DNA from: Prolixibacter bellariivorans ATCC BAA-1284
GTDB taxonomy: Bacteria; Bacteroidota; Bacteroidia; Bacteroidales; Prolixibacteraceae
Assembly: GCF_000621705.1 (NCBI RefSeq)
Contig: NZ_JHXO01000015.1
Location: 5,107-69,106, forward strand
Direction of reading: 5' to 3'
Length of the DNA: 64,000 bases
The position numbers and the translations under genes are program-made. A model generated the notes under the pieces. The model saw nothing but the letters and a program-made list of their open reading frames with translations. It was not told the DNA's origin and did no database searches. How positions within the stretch are numbered: the stretch's first letter is position 1; the number at the start of each line of letters is the position of its first letter. This document shows, one piece after another, positions 27,801-34,965 of the stretch.

Positions 27801-29377
27801 TCTCAACTGTTCCGGTAACTTCGGACAACACTGCTCTTACATTTGCGAATTCGCTGCAAAGTGTTTCATTCACGGGTTTGGGAACTCAGTACTGTGCCAA
27901 TGATGCCGATTTGACGCTGACTGGTTCCCCGAAGAACGATGTACAAAGTTTTTCCGGCCCGGGAATTTCGGATAACGGCGATGGAACTGCCGTTTTTTCG
28001 CCTTCCGCAGCGGGGGCAGGGACACATGAAATTACGTACACCTTTATTAATTCGGCTTCCGGGTGTTCCAATTCCGCGACACAAACGGTTACTGTGTTGC
28101 CACGCCCCACAGCCAATATCGTTGGTACCGATTTGATTTGTCCGCGTACCAGCGCTGATTTGTCCATTGTCTTTACCGGAACCGGGCCGTGGAATTACAC
28201 CTACACCGATGGAGTTAATTCATTTTCGGGAAGCACATCAGTCAATCCATACGAGTTCACGACATCCAACACAGGTAGCTATTCGGTAACCATGTTGCAG
28301 GATGCCAACGGTTGTGTTGCGAATGATTTCGGCACAACGGCTACAGTAGATGCTTTCCCGGACCAGCCGAAGCCTACGGTGACGCCATCCGGACCGACAA
28401 CTTTTTGTGAAGGAGAAAGTGTAACACTTAGCTCGTCAGCCAGTGCTACATTCTATTTTTGGTCAAATGGAGCAACCACGCAGAGCGTTAATGTGACGGA
28501 ATCGGGGTCTTATTCGGTGCAAACCCGCGATGCCAACGGTTGTTTGAGTGAATGGTCCGATCCGATCGACGTGGTGGTGAATCCGTTGCCAGGAAAAGCG
28601 GGACAGCCTTCCGGGAATAATACCTTATGCCAGTTTGGCGGAACAGAGGTATACACGACGCCCGGTGCAGCCGATGCCAATGCTACCGAATATGTCTGGA
28701 CGTTGAGTCCAGCATCAGCGGGAACCATTACCGGAAATACGACATCAGCCACGGTGCAGTGGGATAATACCTTTACCGGTACAGCAACCATTACTGTTCA
28801 GGGACATAACAGTTGTGGCTTCGGTTTGGAATCGAATCCTTTTTCCATCACGGTGAACAGTTCGCCCGTGGTTGATTTGGGTGTTGATCGGACTGTTTGT
28901 GGATCAGAAATATTGGATGCCGGCAATGCGGGCTCATCTTACCTGTGGTCAACCGGTGCGGTAGCTCAGAGCATCTCTGCACTATTCTCGGGAGATTATT
29001 GGGTGAAAGTGACGTCAGGTAACGGTTGTAGCAGTAGGGATACTGTAGCTCTCGTCATTAAGATGCCGGCAACGTTTACCACACAGCCGGTTAGTCAGAC
29101 CGAGTGTGTTGGCTCCGACATACAATTGAGCGTAGCCGTGACGGGTACCGGCCCGTTTACTTATCAGTGGCAGAAAGACGGAACAGATTTAACAGATGGT
29201 GGTAATGTTTCCGGTAGCCAGACCAATGTACTTTCGGTGAACAATGTGCTGGCAACAGATGCGGGAACTTACCGATGCGTTGTGACGAACTATTGTGGCG
29301 ATGTTCCCAGCAATTCGGCTACCATCGTGATCAATAATCTTCCTGTTACAACGCCCATTGCTACAGACATGCATTAA
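21881..29377 (+). CDS. Giant secreted repeat protein (2498 residues)
   Basis: A hydrophobic export segment (SLPAAVFLFLLISLLG, ending QLAAQ) lies about 40 residues in, so the true start may be a later GTG or TTG. In order: a CUB-like domain (about 60-175); PKD-like segments (about 177-335); nine back-to-back repeats of 133 residues (340-1537, the ninth one residue longer), each with GNNVWFKF, GSMRGQQI and VDDRTTHGTF; a beta-helix-like stretch (about 1550-1830); then PKD and Ig-like domains. The repeats look like PPC-type beta sandwiches. It is probably a surface adhesin or matrix protein. No type IX sorting domain is present at the C-terminus, which ends abruptly after an Ig-like domain, so the gene may be truncated. 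Confidence 0.85.
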   Translation: MCSYTIFFFYSRYLTVLLNEFLKPAPSVNHLFRNQTSLPAAVFLFLLISLLGNQLAAQTYTIDAVNGDTIATCSGNFYDSGFNTGSYSNNERSVVTFHAPIGYRIKFNFISLDLRSEGGDTLKIFDGMDTLSTVIGKYTGTGLAFSVESTDSALTFQFISDGTLVNNGWDASISCCPIPVTSAITGNSDVCEGTTGVTYSVVNTSGSTYQWFVTGGTQVSGTNTNSITVDWGNTSGPGKVQVVEDNGCTKGDTVSLAVNMNPLPTVSFTGLDSVYQITDSPVTLTGNPAGGTFTGDGISADQFDPAAAGLGSHRIIYTYSDINSCENSDTLYTDVRNFDQQAGAIWLTDLNNWCSLDAQYTNVGATADGGAPGCWSGGPGNNVWFKFKATTNAVTVNVKTGGSYGSMRGQQIALWNEAGVLVKCIEAANYFGNTLPLSIDTLTAGHTYYISVDDRTTHGTFSLCIENIASNDYQSGAFDISDINGYCSTDAEFDNTYATPDGNSEPNWTGDVGNNLWFKFNALSNGVLINVETGTPAGSMRGQQIALWNEAGDLVKDVQAANYFSGTLSLSVDTLTAGHTYYISVDDRTTHGTFKLCVDDSISYDYHDGAKTIDNIDNYQSANAAYSNEYMTPDGDVPPCWTGAVGNNVWFKFEAVSNVVKADVITGGSYGSMRGQQIALWNETGELVKCSNAANYYAGTLSLQTDTLTAGHTYWLSVDDRTTHGTFTLAVDNQVDYDYKIGAKYLIDQTDWSSADAEYDNTYATPDEQAGSCWTGGVGNNVWFKFEAATPSIAASVLTGGSNGSMRGQQIALWNENNEQVACINANNYYSGKLTLSADTLTVGKYYWISVDDRTTHGSFTLELDNKVPYDLKSGAKLLLDLDHWCSSDAEFDNTYATPDELPGDCWTGGVGNNVWFKLVAISGEIQVDVKTGGALGSMRGQQIALWNEAGDQVGCADAANYYSGTLTLTADTLIPGHTYYISVDDRTTHGSFSLCVNNKAGYDYQAGAKTLSHISSFCSSPAIYTNRYATSDGNTPPCWTGGVGNNVWFKFTATTTDLTFDVKTGGSNGSMRGQQIAVWNEAGDLVKCANSNNYYSGTLSLSTDTLTAGHTYWVSVDDRTTHGSFSVCISNQVDYDYKKGAVELTNLSNWSSANAEYANTYDTPDENTPSCWTGGVGNNVWFKFTATTNSINVDVTTGGVHGSMRGQQIALWNANGDEVKCANSANYYSGELSLSTDTLTIGNTYWISVDDRTTHGSFTIGVDDTPSYDFKQGAIWLYDLDNWTSPLQAYSNTYATPDETGGSCWTGGAGNNVWFRFVAISGEIDVRALTGNSFGSMRGQQIAIWNEAGQQVQCANADNYYSGSLSATIDTLTPGHTYYISVDDRTTHGTFTLYVNNKVGYDFQQGAVNLTQLDHWCSTNAAYTNRYATEGEDIGTCWVNPSHANVWFSFEAIFDTLQVDVSTGTGGLGSMRGQEIVVVNQNHNEVGCISSANYFGGTLSLQIDTLTPGHKYWIGVDDRTTSGTFSLCVNNVSNLDYWAIGDGNWNDVNNWSHTENGPVAGTIPTLSNNVHIKGHNITVTDNEACANLYTDVSGSNTSLTVNGGTLNVNGNLELTNNGENYAGTVNLPGGGIINVTRDFNMTRAGGDQLFQVNLSDNSQLNVDNDVNIISSAGSVNPVEVNSGNTSLMTIGNDLNMQNSGGPQILLKANDDARTTVTRNIVFDAAGSDQVVTELNNNASLWLAGNFDRGASEYGILTCNDNSTLVLNGQSYIQNLPKNIGGGTDEFTYQNITIDNSKVTSPQVILDGNVSMFGTLTLTQGIVETTSASLLTIENGGSITGASQASFVDGPLRKIGNQAFTFPVGNSELYKPISIAAPANTTDEFTAQYFNVSPSAAYDTTLHAPSITYINRCEYWTLDRSAGSSDVNATLYWDTNSCCISDLANQKVTSWNGSQWDDKGNGGTTGTTTAGSIVSTVPVTSDNTALTFANSLQSVSFTGLGTQYCANDADLTLTGSPKNDVQSFSGPGISDNGDGTAVFSPSAAGAGTHEITYTFINSASGCSNSATQTVTVLPRPTANIVGTDLICPRTSADLSIVFTGTGPWNYTYTDGVNSFSGSTSVNPYEFTTSNTGSYSVTMLQDANGCVANDFGTTATVDAFPDQPKPTVTPSGPTTFCEGESVTLSSSASATFYFWSNGATTQSVNVTESGSYSVQTRDANGCLSEWSDPIDVVVNPLPGKAGQPSGNNTLCQFGGTEVYTTPGAADANATEYVWTLSPASAGTITGNTTSATVQWDNTFTGTATITVQGHNSCGFGLESNPFSITVNSSPVVDLGVDRTVCGSEILDAGNAGSSYLWSTGAVAQSISALFSGDYWVKVTSGNGCSSRDTVALVIKMPATFTTQPVSQTECVGSDIQLSVAVTGTGPFTYQWQKDGTDLTDGGNVSGSQTNVLSVNNVLATDAGTYRCVVTNYCGDVPSNSATIVINNLPVTTPIATDMH
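22898..26491 (+). repeat. Nine tandem 399-bp coding repeats
   Basis: Unit starts were located at 22898, 23297, 23696, 24095, 24494, 24893, 25292, 25691 and 26090, a constant 399-bp step. The encoded anchor motifs GSMRGQ and VDDRTT recur in all nine. The ninth unit is the most divergent: it has TSG for THG and QEIVVVN for QQIALWN, and is one codon longer. Synonymous positions differ widely between units, so the array is old or is not being homogenised at the DNA level. Confidence 0.9.
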
Positions 29378-29711
29378 CAGCATACATTTTGAAATTGTAA
29401 ACTTTTACCTTCTGTTGCTGTTTCCATTGACATATAATTCGTAACCAACCAATTGTCGTGAACAAGACAATTTTCGAGATAACAAAAATGGATTGCCCGT
29501 AGGAGGAGAACCTGGTTCGTATGAAGCTGGACGGCATTGCAGGTATTCTGAAACTGGGATAATTCAATGAACAGGTAGAAAATAAAAATGAGAAATGCAC
29601 TTCGGGAAATTGTTCATTTCTCACTGCTCATTGCTCATTTGTTGTGCTATCTTGTAAGTACCTAAATTACTATCCCGTAAGGGAGCGAAAAACGAATACA
29701 TAACGCCTGAG
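29378..29711. other. Intergenic region after the giant gene
   Basis: No supportable gene. A stretch resembling the AT-rich cassette arms (ATTGTTCATTTCTCACTGC and CTCATTGCTCATTTG) lies at about 29608-29641. A small CCCGTAAGGG hairpin is near 29672. The abrupt end of the preceding protein makes a deletion junction near 29360-29400 plausible, but no coding remainder of it was recognised here. Confidence 0.35.
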
Positions 29712-30347
29712 ATGGAGACAACCGATAAGCGCAGATGGTTCGAAATACTGGCCGTGATTCTCACCGGAGCATTGAAATATGTGATGATGGACTGGCTCGG
29801 GCTGCGACTGTTTTACATCACGGCTGCCATTCTGTTTTGGGGTGTGTACATCTGGTTCCGCTATCGCGAAAATCCAACAATTCTTAGTCAGTGGGGGATC
29901 CGGAAGGAGAATTTCAAACGAACGTTTCTGTTTCTGTTGCCCTATGCGTTGGGAATATTGGTCCTTATTGTTGGATACGGCTTTTACGTGAATGCCTACT
30001 TCCTCAATTGGCGCTTCATCCCGGTACTGGTTATTTACCCGTTGTGGGGCATCATTCAGCAGTTCATGATGATTTCGTTGGTAGCCGGAAATTTGCGCGC
30101 CATTACATCACTCCGGTTGCGCAACTCACAGGTGATGCTGTGGACGTCGCTGCTGTTTGCGTTTGTCCATTATCCGAGCTTACCGCTGATGGGCTTTGCC
30201 TTCCTGATGGAGCTGCTATTCATTTGGGCCTATTTTAACTGGCGAAACCTCTGGGCGTTGGGGCTTTTCCATGGTTGGCTCGGCAGCCTCTTCCAGTTTT
30301 TCGTTTTGGGCCGGGACCTTTGGAAAGAGCTGTGGGTAATTTTTTAA
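29712..30347 (+). CDS. CPBP-type (CAAX protease-like) membrane protein, probably non-catalytic
   Basis: A 211-residue protein with about six transmembrane helices. The second and third conserved motifs of CPBP/Abi intramembrane proteases are visible: FAFVH (His153) and FHGWLGSL (His187). The first motif, normally a Glu-Glu pair followed by an arginine, appears as Gln116-Gln117. Loss of this pair would remove the catalytic glutamates, so the protein may be an inactive homologue, or the alignment of the motif may differ. It stands alone on the plus strand. Confidence 0.65.
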   Translation: METTDKRRWFEILAVILTGALKYVMMDWLGLRLFYITAAILFWGVYIWFRYRENPTILSQWGIRKENFKRTFLFLLPYALGILVLIVGYGFYVNAYFLNWRFIPVLVIYPLWGIIQQFMMISLVAGNLRAITSLRLRNSQVMLWTSLLFAFVHYPSLPLMGFAFLMELLFIWAYFNWRNLWALGLFHGWLGSLFQFFVLGRDLWKELWVIF

Positions 30348-30710
30348 CATGACCATTTTACAGTGTAAATCTTACGGGAACTCAATTCCTTAATTCGCCG
30401 TAAGGCGAAAAGAAAGGGAGGCCAGTCAAAGTAGGCCGGGCCAGCGAAGGAGGGAGCAATTCTTGGTGGGTATTCAGGGTTGTGAGTAGGAAAGAAAGAA
30501 TTGTGACGCGGGAGGAAGGATCACTTTGACTTGATTCTTTTTTCTCATCTAAGGAGAAAAATGAAATCCCGTCCGGAAGGACAATACAGACAGATAATGA
30601 TTCAATTATATATTTATATACCACCCCAAAGATGAGTATTAAGAGTAGTTTCTAAAGAGAAATTCGTTGAAAAATGTTGAACTTAGGAAAGGAAATTAAC
30701 AAAGTCGTGG
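30348..30710. other. Intergenic region with a hairpin and G-rich strand
   Basis: No convincing gene. It contains a TTCGCC-GTAA-GGCGAA hairpin (30394-30409) and a purine-rich stretch with GGCCAGTCAAAGTAGGCC (about 30420-30437). An 80-codon frame on the minus strand covers much of it, but the peptide has no recognisable feature. A dispersed repeat or a small RNA is possible; neither can be shown from one copy. Confidence 0.35.
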
Positions 30711-31436
30711 TTAAATATGAAAGAACCGTTTCAAATCAGTCACTTTCTTCATCCGGTAATGCATGTAAAGTAAAAGCCCGGCAATCATTACTGTTGCTAT
30801 CAGCACAATCGGGCTCCAGTTGAAATGCAAGCGATGAACAACGTACAGAGAAATGATGCCGTCGGTACACACGCTCAGCAATCCCACCGTTATCAGCGAA
30901 TAGGCGACAATATTCAACCCTTTCTGCCGGGCACGACGTACCATCAGAATAAGTCCGAAAAGCGTGATATAGGCGGCCAGTAACAACGGAATCCCCAGGT
31001 GCATACCCCAACCGGTTCCGCCGCCATAAATATCCAGCAGAATAATCAGCAGGGAAGAAGTAAGGAAGCTCAGGGACAACCACCGGCTCGACTTTTTGTG
31101 CCAGAAGGTTAGCAGCGTGATGTTGATGAGCAAAGCCAGACTAACGGTAACCGGATATTTTGACCAGGTGATCGATTCGTTGCCAATCAGATCGATAAGA
31201 AAGGTGATGAGACTCCCGGAAAGCAGGATGAGCCCGGAAATTTCCCAGAAAATCATCCGTTTCTGAAACCGGGTCAGTCGTTGATATTCGGAACGAAGTT
31301 TCTTTTCCTGCACGACCTTACGGGATTGAATCCACTCGGCATTTCCGGATTGGTGATGGAGCAGGGGTTCCCCGCAAAGGGAGCAAAAATTGGCATTTTC
31401 GTTCAGTTCAACGCCGCAGTTTGGACAAGTAGTCAT
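30711..31436 (-). CDS. Zinc-ribbon polytopic membrane protein (DUF6320-like)
   Basis: A 241-residue protein. The zinc ribbon has Cys4, Cys7, Cys18 and Cys21. A short amphipathic linker follows, then about six transmembrane helices (near residues 65-87, 95-113, 118-135, 145-163, 171-190 and 200-220). The layout matches what I recall of DUF6320 proteins, which are often encoded beside alcohol-acetyltransferase-like enzymes; that family name is given with limited certainty. The start codon overlaps the end of the upstream acyltransferase gene by 4 bp, so the two products are coupled. The ribbon has the same spacing as those in the 13.5-20.3 kb operon. Confidence 0.75.
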   Translation of the reverse strand: MTTCPNCGVELNENANFCSLCGEPLLHHQSGNAEWIQSRKVVQEKKLRSEYQRLTRFQKRMIFWEISGLILLSGSLITFLIDLIGNESITWSKYPVTVSLALLINITLLTFWHKKSSRWLSLSFLTSSLLIILLDIYGGGTGWGMHLGIPLLLAAYITLFGLILMVRRARQKGLNIVAYSLITVGLLSVCTDGIISLYVVHRLHFNWSPIVLIATVMIAGLLLYMHYRMKKVTDLKRFFHI

Positions 31437-32764
31437 GGTTGGTCAGTTTTTGTTTCCGGTTCAACTGAAATATGTTGTGTCGTCAGAAAAAGCAGGAATC
31501 GTTCTTCAAATTCGTTCGAACGGGTAATGTTTCCGAAGCTCAGAACCAGTTTGTCGCCAAACCCGATGACGCCGCAGTTGAGTTTCAACATCTTGTTAGG
31601 CGGAGGAGGAATGACGACCAAATGGTCCGCGAATTCAAGTGTTTCATCCGGCAGATCAACTTTCCCCAGGTTGGTGATGACGCCGCTGTACTGACTTGTT
31701 CCCAGTGAGTAATATTTCATCCGTAGAATTAAACTTTTCAGAAAAAGCGGAATGCCCCGAACCACCCGGTTTTTTTCACCGCTCACATTTCGGGCGATGT
31801 TCTTGTTGATGAGCTTTTCGTCCGATTCGAGCTGCATCTGGTGGTACACAGTTTTGATGATCTCGTCGAAGGAGTACTGTCCCAGGCGTAGATCAATTTC
31901 AGGCATGACGAAGAGCGAAAAATTCCGCATGGTTTTCGACGGGAAAATCTTCCGCAGGTTGATTGGCACTTGCACCCGCAACCGCCTGCACTTTTTCAGC
32001 CGGCTCAGCCCGCCCAGATTGTTATGTATTTCCTGCAAGGTATGCAGGTATACCGCCACCAGGTAAATGGTTATGCTGACGCCTTTCTCTTTTGCGGCCT
32101 GTTTCATTTGAGACATCGAAAGGATAACGGTCGACTGCCGGAACCGGGGCTTGCTATTCAGCGGAAAAGGCAGATGAAATGCCTTCGAACGTTTCACCAT
32201 TGGTGGAATATCGTCTTTGAAATAGCGTTTGTAGGCATCCTCATATTCTTCAGCGGAGACTACCTCCCCGAGGGTATGAGGTAACTCTCCTTCCGGGAAG
32301 GAGAGCCCGAGCGCCTGTAAATAAAACAGCAAGATGGTTCGGAGAAAGGCAAAAGCCCCTGAACCATCGGTTAAAACATGCGATCCTTCGAGGCTAACGC
32401 AGTTTTTCCGGACCAGAATCCGGAGCAGTAGTTCTCCTTTTCGAAATTGGCGGCAGTAGGGACGCTCGTCTGCTGTTATGGGTATGTGACGAGGAAGCTG
32501 CTCGAGATAGTACCAGAAAAATCCTTGTTTGAGTTGAACGAGATAATAGGGAAATCGCTCTTCTGTCTGCAACACGGCCTTGTGCAGGACGTCCATTTTT
32601 ACGGGTTGCTTCAGTACAACGGACAGACGGAAAACAGATGTAACCTCCTTCGTGATAATCGCCGGAAATATCTTCGCAGCATTATCAAGAGAGAACCAAA
32701 AAGGTTTGGATTCGGGAGTTGTATTGCCGCTGTCCTTTTTCAAATTAATCCGTTTTTTTCCCAA
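31433..32764 (-). CDS. HxxxD-type acyltransferase (alcohol acetyltransferase/condensation-like)
   Basis: A 443-residue protein of the CoA-dependent acyltransferase superfamily. The catalytic motif is HVLTDG (His129, Asp133), inside SHVLTDGSGAF. The two-lobe chloramphenicol-acetyltransferase-like fold is suggested by length and by the late segment GVITNLGKVDLP, a common second-lobe motif of this group. Such enzymes move an acyl group from CoA or a carrier protein to an alcohol or amine. The substrate cannot be inferred. It is coupled by a 4-bp overlap to the zinc-ribbon membrane protein. The fabF terminator lies upstream, so it has its own promoter. Confidence 0.8.
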   Translation of the reverse strand: MGKKRINLKKDSGNTTPESKPFWFSLDNAAKIFPAIITKEVTSVFRLSVVLKQPVKMDVLHKAVLQTEERFPYYLVQLKQGFFWYYLEQLPRHIPITADERPYCRQFRKGELLLRILVRKNCVSLEGSHVLTDGSGAFAFLRTILLFYLQALGLSFPEGELPHTLGEVVSAEEYEDAYKRYFKDDIPPMVKRSKAFHLPFPLNSKPRFRQSTVILSMSQMKQAAKEKGVSITIYLVAVYLHTLQEIHNNLGGLSRLKKCRRLRVQVPINLRKIFPSKTMRNFSLFVMPEIDLRLGQYSFDEIIKTVYHQMQLESDEKLINKNIARNVSGEKNRVVRGIPLFLKSLILRMKYYSLGTSQYSGVITNLGKVDLPDETLEFADHLVVIPPPPNKMLKLNCGVIGFGDKLVLSFGNITRSNEFEERFLLFLTTQHISVEPETKTDQP

Positions 32765-32945
32765 AAATCGAAGAGCTCAGGAATGTCGTCTTTCAAAGTT
32801 AGGAATTATTCAAGACGGCTGTGGAATAAGTGGGTGTTTCTATTGTTTTAGAAGTTTTAAGTGGTAGGTGTTAAGACGCGGGCTTGAGATGTGAGACTTT
32901 ATAGCTTTGATGTTGGTCTTTTTAAAGCAGTTTTTCTTTCAAAAA

Positions 32946-32988
32946 AAGATGAGAGATGAACAATTGAAGGAAGTTCATCTCTCATCTT
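32946..32988 (-). terminator. Rho-independent terminator of fabF
   Basis: A perfect 16-bp stem (32946-32961 with 32973-32988) and an 11-base loop. On the minus strand it is followed directly by a run of seven T residues. It lies just after the fabF stop codon and separates fabF from the acyltransferase gene. Confidence 0.9.
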
Positions 32989-33003
32989 TAATTTTAATTG
33001 CCA

Positions 33004-34242
33004 TCAGATTTTCTTGAAGAGCAGCGTCGCATTGTGTCCACCGAAGCCAAAACTGTTGGTCATCGCCACATCAACTTTTCTTTCCTGACTTTCTCCGGTA
33101 ACGATATGAATCTGTTTCGGAATGGATGGATCCAAATTCACCGTATTAATCGTAGGCGGGATGATGTCGTCGGTAATTGCTTTGATACACAAAATGGATT
33201 CGACAGCACCCGCTGCTCCCAGTAAGTGACCAGTCATCGACTTGGTTCCGCTGATGCGAAGTTGTGGTTCTGAGCCGAATACTTTTTCTACCGCAATCAC
33301 CTCGCTGGGGTCGCCCACCGGGGTGGAAGTAGCGTGCGCGTTCAGGTAATCGACGGCATCCGGATTGAGTTGTGCCTCTTCCAATGCCAGCTCCATGGCT
33401 TTAATGGCGCCAATGCCCTCGGGATGCGTAGCAGTCATGTGGTATGCGTCGGCCGTCATGGCAGCACCAACCATCTCAGCATAAATGTGGGCTCCGCGTG
33501 CTTTGGCATGTTCGTATTCTTCAAGAATCAGGGCACCGGCACCTTCTCCCATTACAAAACCATCGCGGTCGACGTCCCATGGACGGCTGGCCAATTCCGG
33601 ATGCTCGTTATTGGTTGACATGGCTTTCAGCGAGCTAAAACCACCCACCGATGCCGGAGTAATAGGCGCTTCCGAACCACCGGTCACGAATACCTTCGCT
33701 TTTCCCATCCGGATGTAGTTGAACGCGTCCATGATGGAGGTATTAGATGTGGCACAAGCCGAAACCGTCGTGAAGTTGATGCCTTGCAAACCAAATTTGA
33801 TGGAAATCATACCGGAAGCCATGTTGGCAATCAGTTTGGGTACAAAGAAGGGGCTGAACCGCGGTTCGGAATTGCCTTGCACATAGTTGGTCACTTCCTC
33901 TTCGAAGGTGCTCATTCCACCTTGTCCGGAACCCCAGATGACCCCGATGTCGAATGGATCCATTTTCGATATATCCAGACCGGAATCCTGCAGGGCCTGG
34001 GTAGCTGCATGCAGCGCATATTGGGTGAACAGATCGCTACGCTTTATTTCGTTGCGTTCAAGATATTCACCCGGATTGAAATCTTTTACCTCACAGGCAA
34101 AGCGGGTTTTAAAAAGGGAAGCGTCGAAACGGGTGATGGTCGCAGCGGCACTTTTCCCGGCTACAGCATTTTGCCAGAACTCGCTGATGCTATTGCCCAA
34201 AGGTGTGACGGCACCCAGTCCGGTGATGACTACTCTTTTCAT
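33004..34242 (-). CDS. fabF: Beta-ketoacyl-ACP synthase II
   Basis: A 412-residue enzyme that elongates fatty acyl chains by condensing acyl-ACP with malonyl-ACP in the cytoplasm. The KAS II catalytic set is complete: Cys163 in SACATSN, His303 in NAHATSTPVGD, Lys334 and His339 in KSMTGHLLGAAGA. It has full normal length. There is no acpP or other fab gene beside it, unlike the usual housekeeping acpP-fabF pair, so it may be an accessory copy. The tetR gene lies 94 bp upstream in the same direction, so the two may form one regulated unit. A strong terminator ends it. Confidence 0.92.
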   Translation of the reverse strand: MKRVVITGLGAVTPLGNSISEFWQNAVAGKSAAATITRFDASLFKTRFACEVKDFNPGEYLERNEIKRSDLFTQYALHAATQALQDSGLDISKMDPFDIGVIWGSGQGGMSTFEEEVTNYVQGNSEPRFSPFFVPKLIANMASGMISIKFGLQGINFTTVSACATSNTSIMDAFNYIRMGKAKVFVTGGSEAPITPASVGGFSSLKAMSTNNEHPELASRPWDVDRDGFVMGEGAGALILEEYEHAKARGAHIYAEMVGAAMTADAYHMTATHPEGIGAIKAMELALEEAQLNPDAVDYLNAHATSTPVGDPSEVIAVEKVFGSEPQLRISGTKSMTGHLLGAAGAVESILCIKAITDDIIPPTINTVNLDPSIPKQIHIVTGESQERKVDVAMTNSFGFGGHNATLLFKKI

Positions 34243-34336
34243 ATCAATTGATTTATGGTTCTTTTTCTATAATTATTTCTAATGATTGAATGGCATTTTT
34301 TACTGCCGTTATTACAGAAGAAGCGAGATTAACGCC

Positions 34337-34933
34337 TTATATCAGTATCATATTTACCTGCTTTTTCAGTAGTTCCAGATTCGATAATAAAATTTGATTA
34401 TTTCCGAGGCTTTTTGATAGCAAAATCCCACCTTCTATCAGGGAAATAAACATGTCAGCGAAAGCCTCCGGGCTGGTTTCCGGTTTGACTTCCCCTTTTG
34501 ATAGTCCCTCTTCAACGATGGAAATGAGATTGTTCCTCCAGCTTTCCAATGCGGATTTTACCTTCTGGAATAGTAGGGGATGAGCATCATCGGAGTCGGA
34601 CGAGACATTCAAAATAGGACAACCGCCCCATTGAAAAATGGTTTCATAATATTCCTTGTAAAAGTCAACATAGGCGAGCAGTTTCTCCCGTGTATTTTCT
34701 GCTTTCTGCAGTGCAACGTGCACTGTCTTGCGTATCTGTCCGTAGTTGAAGGCAAATGCAGCCAGCGCCACTTCCTCTTTGTTGGCGAAGTTCCCGTAGA
34801 TAGCGCCCTTGGTCAATCCTGTGGCGCCGGTAATATCGGCCATGGAGGTACCTGCAAACCCTTTTTTGTTAAAAATGGCTGCGGTTTGCGCTATGATAAA
34901 CTGCTTTGTTCTTTCCGATTTCTTCATACCCAA
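34337..34933 (-). CDS. TetR-family transcriptional regulator
   Basis: A 198-residue regulator if the TTG at 34933 is used; an in-frame ATG lies two codons later at 34927. The N-terminal helix-turn-helix (about residues 8-55) has the family sequence TSMADITGATGLTKGAIYGNF. The C-terminal part is a helical ligand domain. The upstream 16-bp palindrome sits between -33 and -7 elements, as expected for autorepression. It is placed to control fabF as well, so it may respond to a lipid-related signal or to a toxic compound. The predicted transcript would start only a few bases before the ATG, suggesting a nearly leaderless message. A decayed relative is at 45100-45216. Confidence 0.85.
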   Translation of the reverse strand: MGMKKSERTKQFIIAQTAAIFNKKGFAGTSMADITGATGLTKGAIYGNFANKEEVALAAFAFNYGQIRKTVHVALQKAENTREKLLAYVDFYKEYYETIFQWGGCPILNVSSDSDDAHPLLFQKVKSALESWRNNLISIVEEGLSKGEVKPETSPEAFADMFISLIEGGILLSKSLGNNQILLSNLELLKKQVNMILI

Positions 34934-34935
34934 TA

Positions 34936-34965
34936 CAAATATATACCAATTGGTATAAAAAACAA
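34936..34965 (-). promoter_or_regulatory. tetR promoter with palindromic operator
   Basis: On the minus strand TTG (34965-34963), a 19-base spacer and TATATTTG (34943-34936) match the Bacteroidota consensus TTG-N19-21-TAnnTTTG. A perfect 16-bp palindrome, TATACCAATTGGTATA (34942-34957), fills most of the spacer and touches the -7 element. A repressor bound there would block RNA polymerase. The 14-bp core recurs at 45226-45239. Confidence 0.8.

Noticed and set aside
30382-30624. Open frame of 80 codons on the minus strand
   Set aside because: Spans a hairpin and purine-rich tract; peptide composition is unlike the neighbouring proteins and no homologous motif is visible.
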